In this document: positions 46,812-53,786 of the stretch, piece after piece
How the letters are laid out: every line of letters begins with the position of its first letter
Numbering within the stretch: position 1 is the stretch's first letter
Source: Halalkalibacillus sediminis
GTDB lineage: Bacteria > Bacillota > Bacilli > Bacillales > Alkalibacillaceae
Reading direction: 5' to 3'
DNA length: 64,000 nt
Assembly: GCF_002844535.1 (NCBI RefSeq)
Contig: NZ_PJNH01000001.1
Coordinates: 744,001-808,000 of the forward strand
Position numbers and translations under genes: made by a program
The notes under the pieces: model-generated
The model's input: only the letters and a program-made list of their open reading frames with translations
Databases searched by the model: none
What the model was told of the DNA's origin: nothing

Positions 46812-47213
46812 TTATTTCACAGTTGACTTATTTTCTTCCACTTTTTCTTCCATCTGGACACCAACTACATGCACATTGATTTCCAGAATTTCTAAAGCAG
46901 TCATGTTTTTTAAGGTGGATCGAATGTTGTCTTGAATCTTCTGAGCTACTGTAGGAATAGAAACACCGTAATCAAGCACGGTGAAGACCTCTATAGAAAT
47001 CCCCTGCTCATCTAATTCAACTTTAACGCCTTTACTATGCTTCTTCTTACCAAGACGTTCGGTCACATTTGATGCCAAGTTCCCGCGCATGTTTGCAACT
47101 CCGCTGACTTCATTGGCTGCAATTCCTGCGATGACTTCTATTACTTCAGGTGCGATTTCTACTTTACCTAATGAATGATTGTCACTGACATTAAGCAATT
47201 TTTTATCATCCAT
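46812..47213 (-). CDS. Asp23/Gls24 family envelope stress protein (YqhY)
   Basis: The 133-residue protein has the Asp23 domain (LGKVEIAPEVIEVIAGIAANEVSGVANMRG start, then VPTVAQKIQDNIRSTLKNMT-type sequence). The B. subtilis homologue YqhY follows accC and modulates acetyl-CoA carboxylase activity; the gene order here is the same. I choose ATG 47213 behind GAGGTGAG rather than the frame start at 47243, which overlaps the accC end. Confidence 0.9.
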   Translation of the reverse strand: MDDKKLLNVSDNHSLGKVEIAPEVIEVIAGIAANEVSGVANMRGNLASNVTERLGKKKHSKGVKVELDEQGISIEVFTVLDYGVSIPTVAQKIQDNIRSTLKNMTALEILEINVHVVGVQMEEKVEENKSTVK

Positions 47214-47235
47214 CGTGCTCACCTCTTCGTTATTA

Positions 47236-48597
47236 TTATTCATCTTCCATTACCTTATGATCCTCTAGAAACTTAGTGTTGAAGTCTCCTTGAACAAATA
47301 CAGGATGGTTCATCATTTTTTTGTGGAAAGGAATCGTCGAGTGAATCCCTTCTATAATAAATTCATCCAATGCACGATTCATACGCAGAATAGCTTCTTC
47401 CCTATCTTTCCCGTATGTAATCAATTTAGCAATCATTGAATCATAGTAAGGTGGGATGTTCCAACCTGTGTATGCAGCAGAATCTACACGCACTCCAAAA
47501 CCTCCTGGTGGTAAGTACATCTTGACTTCTCCAGCGGAAGGCATAAAGTTTTTATACGGATCTTCTGCATTAATACGGCATTCTATTGCCCATCCCTCGA
47601 AAGTTATATCTTCTTGAGTGAATGAAAGTTCATTTCCATTGGCAACATTTAATTGTTCTTTAATTAAGTCAACGCCCGTAACCATCTCTGTCACTGGGTG
47701 TTCCACTTGGATTCTAGTGTTCATTTCCATGAAATAAAACGTATCTTGTTTCTTGTCATAAATGAATTCTACAGTCCCGGCACCGACATAATTTACAGCT
47801 GAGGCAGCTGCAACAGCTGCTTCACCCATTTTTTGTCGTGTGTTTTCATCAATTGCTGGTGAAGGTGTCTCTTCAATCAGTTTTTGCAGACGCCTTTGAA
47901 CCGTACAGTCTCGTTCACCTAAATGGACCGTATGGCCATGGGCATCAGCCATGACCTGTATTTCCACATGACGGAAATCTTCGATGTATTTTTCAAGATA
48001 AACACCCGGATTACCGAAAGCTGTTTCCGCTTCATTTTGTGTAATACGAATTCCGCTTACCAATTCCTCTTCATCTCTCGCTACACGAATCCCTTTACCA
48101 CCGCCACCTGCAGTAGCTTTAATGATAATAGGATAACCGATTCCGTTAGCGACTTCTTTCCCTTGTTCAACATTTTCAATAATTCCTTCAGAACCAGGTA
48201 CGATCGGAACGCCAGCATCCTTCATCGTCTCTCTGGCAACATCCTTTGTTCCCATACGAGAGATTGAATCTGCACTTGGTCCGATGAAAATGACGTTACA
48301 TTCTTCACACATCTCAGCAAAATCAGCATTCTCTGATAAGAACCCATAACCCGGGTGAATTGCATCGCAATCAGTCAATTTTGCCAAGCTCATAATGTTT
48401 GTTTTGTTCAAATAGCTATCTTTACTGAGCGTTGGTCCGACACAGTAAGCTTCATCAGCTAATTGTACATGCAACGATTCTTTGTCAGCTTCTGAATATA
48501 TAGCAACCGTTTCGATACCGAGCTCTTTACAAGCACGGATCACTCTAACTGCAATTTCTCCTCGATTAGCAATAAGAACTTTTTCTATCACGGACAA
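47236..48597 (-). CDS. accC: Acetyl-CoA carboxylase, biotin carboxylase subunit
   Basis: The 453-residue ATP-grasp enzyme carboxylates biotin. The [20 protein letters not shown] start, the [12 protein letters not shown] glycine loop, the [15 protein letters not shown] active site and the C-terminal domain are complete. It lies 8 bases after accB. It could also serve the propionyl-CoA carboxyltransferase at 4.6-6.2 kb, which lacks its own biotin carboxylase. Confidence 0.95.
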   Translation of the reverse strand: MSVIEKVLIANRGEIAVRVIRACKELGIETVAIYSEADKESLHVQLADEAYCVGPTLSKDSYLNKTNIMSLAKLTDCDAIHPGYGFLSENADFAEMCEECNVIFIGPSADSISRMGTKDVARETMKDAGVPIVPGSEGIIENVEQGKEVANGIGYPIIIKATAGGGGKGIRVARDEEELVSGIRITQNEAETAFGNPGVYLEKYIEDFRHVEIQVMADAHGHTVHLGERDCTVQRRLQKLIEETPSPAIDENTRQKMGEAAVAAASAVNYVGAGTVEFIYDKKQDTFYFMEMNTRIQVEHPVTEMVTGVDLIKEQLNVANGNELSFTQEDITFEGWAIECRINAEDPYKNFMPSAGEVKMYLPPGGFGVRVDSAAYTGWNIPPYYDSMIAKLITYGKDREEAILRMNRALDEFIIEGIHSTIPFHKKMMNHPVFVQGDFNTKFLEDHKVMEDE

Positions 48598-48605
48598 TAC
48601 CTCCC

Positions 48606-49109
48606 TTATTTTTTCTTTACTCGGAACAATGGTTGTCCGTATTCAACTAATTCACCATTTTGGACTAGAATTTCTACAATTTCACCTTGAACTTCTGCTT
48701 CGATTTCATTAAATAATTTCATCGCTTCTACAATACATACAATTGAGTCTTTCCCTACTGAAGAACCTTCTTGGACATAAGGATCGTCTTCTGGGCTAGG
48801 AGAATTATAAAAAGTACCAACCATCGGTGAAACGATCTCATAATCAAAGTCTACAGTTGATTGTTCTTCTTTCTTAGGTTCTTCCTCTTTTTCTACCTTT
48901 TGAGGCGCAGGAGTTGATTCTACTTTTGGTTCAGATGCCACAGGTTGTGATTCAACAGGGGTTGAAGTCTGTTGAACTACTGGTACACTACCATTAGCGG
49001 AATCCTTTTTCATAGTTACTTTCGTTCCATCTTCTTCATACGTGAAGTCTGAAATGGACGAATCATCGATTAATTTAATAAGTTCACGAATCTCTTGCAC
49101 TTTTAACAT
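48606..49109 (-). CDS. accB: Acetyl-CoA carboxylase, biotin carboxyl carrier protein
   Basis: The 167-residue carrier has a proline/glutamate/lysine-rich middle linker and the C-terminal biotinyl domain with the biotinylated lysine in VEAMKLFNE. The N-terminal helical part ([19 protein letters not shown]) is typical. It is the first gene of accB-accC-asp23; a FapR-like site lies in the upstream region. Confidence 0.95.
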   Translation of the reverse strand: MLKVQEIRELIKLIDDSSISDFTYEEDGTKVTMKKDSANGSVPVVQQTSTPVESQPVASEPKVESTPAPQKVEKEEEPKKEEQSTVDFDYEIVSPMVGTFYNSPSPEDDPYVQEGSSVGKDSIVCIVEAMKLFNEIEAEVQGEIVEILVQNGELVEYGQPLFRVKKK

Positions 49110-49150
49110 CTTTAAGGCACTCCCTTGTTATTTAATATACTGTTTTGTCC

Positions 49151-49164
49151 TCTACATATGTAGA
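49151..49164. promoter_or_regulatory. Perfect 14-base palindrome in the accB leader
   Basis: TCTACATATGTAGA is a perfect palindrome about 45 bases upstream of the accB start, possibly a protein site. No regulator can be named. Confidence 0.35.
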
Positions 49165-49216
49165 ATTATAACTGATAGGTTTAGTATACGCTAAAAATCA
49201 TTAATTTTCATGGACA

Positions 49217-49269
49217 GGTACTAATAATTCCTACTAATTATTTTACGATAAATGATAGACAAACTTCAA
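49217..49269 (-). promoter_or_regulatory. Candidate accB promoter with FapR-like operator
   Basis: On the minus strand TTGAAG (49269-49264) and TAAAAT (49245-49240) are 18 bases apart. Directly downstream (49237-49217) reads TTAGTA-N7-TTAGTACC, two TTAGTA units in the 13-base register remembered for FapR (malonyl-CoA-sensing repressor) sites. In B. subtilis accBC is not a listed FapR target, so this would be an extension of the regulon. The consensus is recalled, not aligned. Confidence 0.45.
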
Positions 49270-49354
49270 CTTTATATTTAGAAACCTTCAAACTGTCTAT
49301 CAATCCATCTCTATAATGTTAATCTAAAAAGAATTCACTTCTTTTGTTTGATGA

Positions 49355-49389
49355 AAAAATAATTAGAAAAGCCCGCCAATTGGCGAGCC
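49355..49389 (-). terminator. Terminator of spoIIIAF-AG-AH
   Basis: GGCTCGCCA/TGGCGGGC stem with a short loop followed by TTTTCTAATTATTTTTT on the minus strand. The 49110-49425 gap otherwise holds only the accB control region. Confidence 0.88.
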
Positions 49390-49425
49390 ATTTCCAAAGA
49401 CATTCGTTTGTGAATACCTTTTTAA

Positions 49426-49980
49426 CTACCCTTGATCATTTTGAAGCTTTACCCGCACATCAATGATACCAAATTCATCTCTTGCCATTTGCATCATGTG
49501 GTTCGCTTCAACATTCGATAACTCTTCAGCTATTACTGTGATCAACACAAAGTCATCTTCTTTTCTTACCAGTACATCTTGGAAATCTTTTTCTTGTTGG
49601 ATCGTCTTTTCTAAAATAGATTCTTTTTGAGCAACGGCTTGAATTTCGTGCATTTGATCAATGGCTATATTTTTCTCTTCAGTCGTAGAATTACTGGATG
49701 CTACAATTGAAGACAGTTGTTCTTTCATTTCACTGATATGGTCTTCCTTTTCCATACGCAAAGCGGTAAATAATTCATCTGATGAAAGATTAGAGAGAGC
49801 CATCTCATCATCTACACCTTCTTCAGAATCTGAACCTTCCTCACGCTCTTCACCATTTTTTTCCTCTTCCTCTAATTCAGTGATGGCCGCCTGATCACCC
49901 GGCATCATATAGTACACACTCAAGACAATTAACAGACTTAACATTGCTACTAACCAAACCGTTTGTTTTTTCATTACCAT
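49426..49980 (-). CDS. spoIIIAH: Stage III sporulation protein AH
   Basis: The 184-residue mother-cell protein forms, with forespore SpoIIQ, the zipper/channel across the two forespore membranes. One N-terminal helix (residues about 5-25) is followed by a very acidic linker (EEEEKNGEEREEGSDSEE) and the C-terminal YscJ/FliF-like ring-forming domain. The acidic linker is longer than I expect from B. subtilis and may reflect salt adaptation. AAGGAGGA precedes the ATG. It is the last gene of the operon. Confidence 0.93.
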   Translation of the reverse strand: MVMKKQTVWLVAMLSLLIVLSVYYMMPGDQAAITELEEEEKNGEEREEGSDSEEGVDDEMALSNLSSDELFTALRMEKEDHISEMKEQLSSIVASSNSTTEEKNIAIDQMHEIQAVAQKESILEKTIQQEKDFQDVLVRKEDDFVLITVIAEELSNVEANHMMQMARDEFGIIDVRVKLQNDQG

Positions 49981-49982
49981 TT

Positions 49983-50606
49983 CTATTCCTCCTTACCCTT
50001 AGGCATTACTGCAATACGATGTGATGATACATCTAATAATCTTGAAACAGCTTCCATTACCATCTGCTTACGTTGTATCTGATTCACCCCTTTCGCTACG
50101 ACAAGAACCCCTCTTACTGCAGGCTCTCTAGTTTGAATAAGTAATGGTTCTTCCTCATTGTTCTTACGGACCAGCACAGTTTGATGTTCGATTGTTTCAT
50201 CTTCTACCTGTCTCGTGCCTCCATTTTGGTCCGTTTCATCAGTCTTTTGATGCCCAGTCATTTCATTTTTCTCATAAATTTTCATAGCTGAAGCTTCCAG
50301 CTGCAGGGTTACTTCAACTTCTGATATGCCTTCTAAATTCTCCAATGCATTCTGCAATTCGGACTCTAGAGAGTCTTTCACATCAGTGATCGAAACGTTT
50401 TCATTGTCCTTGCCTTTTTCTTTATCACTCGACCAGACTTCTTGTTGATCTGTGTAAGGCTCAGGCTCTTCAGGTTGTCCACCAAAGAAATTCGATACCA
50501 TTAAAAAAAGCAGTCCGATTAAGCCTATTAACAAAATATATGATTTTTTGGATGGACGATTAGATTCGTCTTTCAATTGAAACCAATGCTTTAATCGTTG
50601 AAACAT
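49983..50606 (-). CDS. spoIIIAG: Stage III sporulation protein AG
   Basis: The roughly 207-residue protein forms a large ring in the mother-cell membrane. It has one transmembrane helix near residues 20-40 and a ring-building domain with ENLEGISEVEVTLQLEAS, TVLVRKN and VRGVLVVAKGV motifs. I choose ATG 50606 behind GGAAGGAGAG. It begins just inside the end of spoIIIAF. Confidence 0.92.
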   Translation of the reverse strand: MFQRLKHWFQLKDESNRPSKKSYILLIGLIGLLFLMVSNFFGGQPEEPEPYTDQQEVWSSDKEKGKDNENVSITDVKDSLESELQNALENLEGISEVEVTLQLEASAMKIYEKNEMTGHQKTDETDQNGGTRQVEDETIEHQTVLVRKNNEEEPLLIQTREPAVRGVLVVAKGVNQIQRKQMVMEAVSRLLDVSSHRIAVMPKGKEE

Positions 50607-50608
50607 TC

Positions 50609-51211
50609 TTACTCTCCTTCCCACACAAATGTTATTATTTCTTGTGGGACATCTAGCAAATCAGTGATTCTCGATTTCAGTTCTTTTTCTCTGTTACTAG
50701 GATTTTCATAAGGTTTTCTTAAATCAATCGGTGCCACTTCTTCAACTTCTTCGCTAGATTCTTCTTCAAGATAAAAAGTGATAGATTGAAGGTCTTCAAG
50801 GATCCATTCTTCACTTTCTTTCTCCTCTTCAACCACTAATGAAACACCATGAATTGTTATGTCATATTGATCATTCAACTCCTCCTCTACAAGCGTGAGC
50901 ATTTGATGTTCTATCTGTTCTAATATATATGCATGTCCTGTCGCTTGTATTTCTACTTTTTTTTGTTCAAGCTGATCTTCTATTTTTTCCTCTTGGAATT
51001 GATCGGAAGTATAGTTCCATTCAGAACTTATCGTTTCTGGTTCTATTTGGAATAAACGAACTAAAGGATTCAAAAATAATAGAAATATCATAAGCCCGAA
51101 GACAAATTTGATGACTTTGGAATGAGAGTTAGAAGGAATCAGGGCAGAGATGATCGTAGCTATAAATATGAAGATGACAATTTGCGATATCCAATCCTTT
51201 AGATAATCCAC
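50609..51211 (-). CDS. spoIIIAF: Stage III sporulation protein AF
   Basis: The 200-residue protein has two N-terminal membrane helices (about residues 5-25 and 35-50) and a soluble domain. I choose GTG 51211 behind AAGAGGGG because the resulting start (VDYLKDWISQIVIFIFIA) aligns with known SpoIIIAF; the frame is open 13 codons further but without a site. In other Bacillus it follows spoIIIAE directly; here about 2.6 kb of foreign DNA intervenes, so it needs its own promoter. Confidence 0.9.
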   Translation of the reverse strand: MDYLKDWISQIVIFIFIATIISALIPSNSHSKVIKFVFGLMIFLLFLNPLVRLFQIEPETISSEWNYTSDQFQEEKIEDQLEQKKVEIQATGHAYILEQIEHQMLTLVEEELNDQYDITIHGVSLVVEEEKESEEWILEDLQSITFYLEEESSEEVEEVAPIDLRKPYENPSNREKELKSRITDLLDVPQEIITFVWEGE

Positions 51212-51299
51212 TTTTGATCCACCCCTCTTGGAACGATTAATCAGCATCATGTGTAGATGTGTCTTCTATGATTTATCCGAGATTAACGTCGAATACCAT

Positions 51300-51329
51300 A
51301 TTATATGAGGAGCCCGTCCGGTTTTATAA
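51300..51329 (-). promoter_or_regulatory. Candidate sigma-E-like promoter of spoIIIAF-AG-AH
   Basis: CATATAAT (51307-51300) matches the sigma-E -10 consensus CATACAMT at all but one base, and TTATAAA (51329-51323) fits the -35 at five of seven with a 15-base spacer. It lies about 80 bases before spoIIIAF, where read-through from spoIIIAA is cut off by terminators. Confidence 0.45.
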
Positions 51330-51534
51330 CGTAGAAGTATATTTTCTTATTTAATTTATTTATAGATTTATCAAGTTGAAAACAAGTAAGGTGAGTCTGT
51401 TCAATGAGAGGATCGTTGGAAAAGAATATAACTATATAAAATATGTTTAACAAACTGACACGGTGGATGGATTTTAAAAGATTGCTTATTTTTTCCGATA
51501 ACAAGTAAAAATGCTATTCAACTCGGATTCGATA

Positions 51535-51568
51535 CAATTATAAAGAGCTCCCCGCTTAAGGAGAGCTC
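51535..51568 (-). terminator. GAGCTC hairpin, terminator-like on the minus strand
   Basis: GGAGCTCTCC/GGGGAGCTC stem followed by TTTATAATT. It closely resembles the hairpin at 52392-52422. No gene that it would serve is recognised between them on this strand. Confidence 0.5.
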
Positions 51569-51594
51569 CAGTCAATACAAAGGGAGTATTACAC

Positions 51595-52020
51595 ATGAAA
51601 AGCAGAACAAAAGAATTCTTTTTAATAAACATTAAGTCATTTGCAATATATCTGTTAGTCACTGGCTTTTGTAGTTTACTTATCGTTGCTTCTTGGAATA
51701 CAGGCAATACCAACCAAGTCGTTCGTTTTACTTTTTACTTAGCTATAATAATCTACACAATTTCGGGTTTCTTCCTTCGCATTTATTCTAAGTGGTATGA
51801 AAACGTATTATCAGTATCACTTGTGGCACTATTCGTTATGCTATTTAGTAGTATTAAAATAGGGCTTTTTGTGAACCTACCTTTTCTGTATGTAATGGGA
51901 TGGACAAGGGATTTCGATTTTGCTTTTCTCCCTTTATTAACACCTTTGTTTCCATCACTTTTATTATTAATTGGATTGGGTTTGAAATACATGTCTCTTA
52001 CTATAATAAACAGAAAATGA
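51595..52020 (+). CDS. Hypothetical four-helix membrane protein in the spoIIIA insertion
   Basis: A 141-residue protein starts behind AAAGGGAG, on the strand opposite to spoIIIA. Four hydrophobic segments are seen (about residues 13-33, 43-63, 68-90 and 108-133), with an RKSRT-like basic start and a short KINRK-like basic end. I do not recognise a family. Base composition is more AT-rich than the flanking sporulation genes, in line with acquired DNA. It has a proper ribosome site but no clear terminator. Confidence 0.6.
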   Translation: MKSRTKEFFLINIKSFAIYLLVTGFCSLLIVASWNTGNTNQVVRFTFYLAIIIYTISGFFLRIYSKWYENVLSVSLVALFVMLFSSIKIGLFVNLPFLYVMGWTRDFDFAFLPLLTPLFPSLLLLIGLGLKYMSLTIINRK

Positions 52021-52391
52021 ATTTCTGCAGATAGGTCCCCATTTTCTTTAAGCTGCTATAAACTTTCAAAAAAAAGAGACCAATAAAAGCAAACGATAAA
52101 ATAACACTTTTTAAAGAAGATTGCTTAAGCTTAGTATTTCTTTGAGGCAGCTTAAAGTCATGTTCAATGGTGTTATTTGTGCTTTTTCTGAGTTTTAATT
52201 CTTCTCGAAATACTACATTGTATGTAGAGCATGTCCATATTACGTGGAAGAACACGATCGAGAGATTACTTTATGTAAAATAACTCAAATAAACAAAAGG
52301 ATTTTTACAAAGAATACTCCGTGGGGTGGGTATTAAGAGAAATGCACTGATGAACAAATCGAAAAGTCCTTAGGTGAAAATGTAAAGGCAT
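52021..52391. other. Accessory stretch with no supported gene
   Basis: This AT-rich stretch has an open frame on the minus strand (52001-52255, GTG start, one hydrophobic segment) without a convincing ribosome site, and on the plus strand a short gene-like remnant (about 52340-52437: CTDEQIEKSLGENVKALKK). Neither is recognisable. It looks like decayed DNA. Confidence 0.4.
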
Positions 52392-52422
52392 TAAAAAAGA
52401 GCTCTCCAATTAAGGGGAGCTC
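52392..52422 (-). terminator. Terminator of the three-peptide cassette
   Basis: AGAGCTCCCC/GGAGAGCTCT stem with one mismatch and a six-T tail on the minus strand, 11 bases after the last small gene. Confidence 0.85.
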
Positions 52423-52432
52423 TATGTTCAAT

Positions 52433-52564
52433 CTATAAGCTTATACTAAGAAACTTAATAACCAATATGACAATAGGGATTAGAATTAAAACAGCATATG
52501 GTAAGTAGTCAACAAGCGCCTGAACAATTTGTTGGAATTGATCTGATAAATCTGGTGTTACCAA
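52433..52564 (-). CDS. 43-residue membrane peptide (third gene of cassette)
   Basis: It starts at TTG 52564 behind GAGGTG. The N-terminal third is polar and acidic (TPDLSDQFQQIVQAL), followed by one strongly hydrophobic helix (YLPYAVLILIPIVILVIKFL). A single lysine sits near the end. No family is recognised; size and shape recall holin-like or toxin-like peptides, but that is only a resemblance. It is the last gene of a three-gene unit with promoter and terminator. Confidence 0.6.
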   Translation of the reverse strand: MVTPDLSDQFQQIVQALVDYLPYAVLILIPIVILVIKFLSISL

Positions 52565-52589
52565 TTTTTCACCTCAAATCCTACGAAGT

Positions 52590-52730
52590 TTAGCCACCAG
52601 CTTTCGTATCCACCATTAGCCTATAAGAAATATGCTCAAGAGCCTCAATCATCTCTGCCATCTGAAAACACAGCACGATAAAGGAAACAGCAATAATAAG
52701 TAGAATCAATATTTTAATATTCTCCTTCAT
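52590..52730 (-). CDS. 46-residue membrane peptide (second gene of cassette)
   Basis: It starts at ATG 52730 behind GAGAGAGG. Residues 5-22 form a hydrophobic helix (IKILILLIIAVSFIVLCF), followed by a heptad-like amphipathic part (MAEMIEALEHISYRL). The layout and the FIVL..M...E.LE.I...L pattern parallel the first gene of the cassette, which suggests that the two are paralogues. No known family is recognised. Confidence 0.6.
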   Translation of the reverse strand: MKENIKILILLIIAVSFIVLCFQMAEMIEALEHISYRLMVDTKAGG

Positions 52731-52767
52731 TAAATAACCTCTCTCTAACACTAGAATCCATTTCAAG

Positions 52768-52917
52768 TTATTGTATATTGTAATTAATATACTCTAAGTT
52801 TTTTCGTATTTTTTCTAATTCATTTGCTTGTGCATTCATTTGAAGAACGATAAATACAAGGGTAATCAATATTCCAATTAATATAAAAGTTAAAAGCCTT
52901 TGATTGAATACTGTCAT
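52768..52917 (-). CDS. 49-residue membrane peptide (first gene of cassette)
   Basis: It starts at ATG 52917 behind AAGGGGATTAAG. A hydrophobic helix (LLTFILIGILITLVFIVL) is followed by a short coiled-coil-like tail (NAQANELEKIRKNLEYI). Likely topology is N-inside with the heptad tail outside or the reverse; charges do not settle it. A sigma-A-type promoter lies 40-65 bases upstream. No family is recognised. Confidence 0.62.
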   Translation of the reverse strand: MTVFNQRLLTFILIGILITLVFIVLQMNAQANELEKIRKNLEYINYNIQ

Positions 52918-52954
52918 CTCTTAATCCCCTTTTATAATTACCTTTAATACTTTG

Positions 52955-52982
52955 ATTTTACATTTATTAGTGCATATTGCAA
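52955..52982 (-). promoter_or_regulatory. Candidate promoter of the three-peptide cassette
   Basis: TTGCAA (52982-52977) and TAAAAT (52960-52955) with a 16-base spacer and an upstream TG, about 40 bases before the first start codon. Confidence 0.55.
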
Positions 52983-53015
52983 CACCTTTTTATAATTATA
53001 AATTTTCTTATTTCT

Positions 53016-53332
53016 TTATGATACCTCTTTCTTCGGTCTGTTTTCGCCTATGACTAGAACGGTAACAACATTAATTACACGCAACCCTCCATTTATACGT
53101 GTAGCTCGGCGAACAATTTGAGAAGACGAAAGATTTAAAGTTTCTACTTCCAATCCTTCAAATTTATCACCTTCTTCTAAAGATTGATAAGTCAAAAGAT
53201 TCTTCTTGATTACTAAAATGAGCAATTACCGTTTCGTCATTGAACGAATAATGATCAGGGGCGTTAGCAGTTGCTAAAAATGTTACCTTCAGGTCCACCT
53301 AAAACAAATGGCTCAGACTCAGTACGTGTCAT
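53016..53332 (-). pseudogene. Frameshifted small hypothetical gene
   Basis: An ATG at 53332 follows the strong site GAGGGGGA and reads MTRTESEPFVLGGPEGNI before a one-base slip in a T run leads to a stop. The same protein seems to continue in the next frame (ATANAPDHYSFNDETVIAHF) and, after a second shift, in a third frame through EEGDKFEGLEVETLNLSSSQ to the stop at 53016. About 105 residues can be rebuilt. The family is not recognised. Two frameshifts point to a decaying gene, or to sequencing errors in homopolymers. Confidence 0.6.
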
Positions 53333-53350
53333 AGATGCTCCCCCTCATGT

Positions 53351-53706
53351 GATGAAAGTATTAAAAAATTAATCAATAAGCAGAAAAAGTTAAGAATGAA
53401 AAGTCACTATTACAAAGGCTATCATGATCAGGTGTTTGTGTTTGATAGAAAAGATGGATCTCCTTATACTACATCCAACCGTGCAGATCGCCCCAAGCGA
53501 ATCGAAAAAAAACACCTTAATTACTTAAAAAATAACTCCACACATTTTTAGGCACACCCATATTAGTATGTTAACTGAGTCTGGAGTAGATCTTGCAACC
53601 ATCATGCAGAGAGTCGGTGATGAATAAACAGGCACCTGAAAATATTAGTCGCGATTATCAACAGAAATTCGAAAAATTAGAGGAAAAACTCGAAAATAAA
53701 ACTTAA
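53351..53706 (+). pseudogene. Tyrosine recombinase (integrase) C-terminal remnant
   Basis: The rebuilt product begins DESIKKLINKQKKLRMKS, passes VFVFDRKDGSPYTT, and after one frameshift in a T run (about 53543-53550) reads FRHTHISMLTESGVDLATIMQRVG, which holds the R-H-x-x-H box of phage and conjugative-element integrases. The next block, with the catalytic tyrosine (normally in YTHVT), is deleted; a lysine/glutamate-rich tail follows (NISRDYQQKFEKLEEKLENK). The N-terminal two thirds are missing. It marks a past mobile element inside the spoIIIA operon. Confidence 0.8.
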
Positions 53707-53786
53707 TATTATATTTTAATGATATTTTCTCTTTTTAAACACAACAGAAAGATGATCAAGTCTGCTGTATAGGCAATTTTAGGATT

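Noticed and set aside
51301-51504. 67-codon minus-strand frame before spoIIIAF
   Set aside because: AT-rich, without a ribosome site, and it covers the candidate sigma-E promoter; probably chance.
52001-52255. 84-codon minus-strand frame with a hydrophobic segment
   Set aside because: GTG start without a ribosome site and no family resemblance; it partly overlaps the end of the four-helix membrane gene.
52021-52391. Insertion sequence in the spoIIIA insert
   Set aside because: No transposase motif and no terminal inverted repeats could be recognised; only the integrase remnant is supported.
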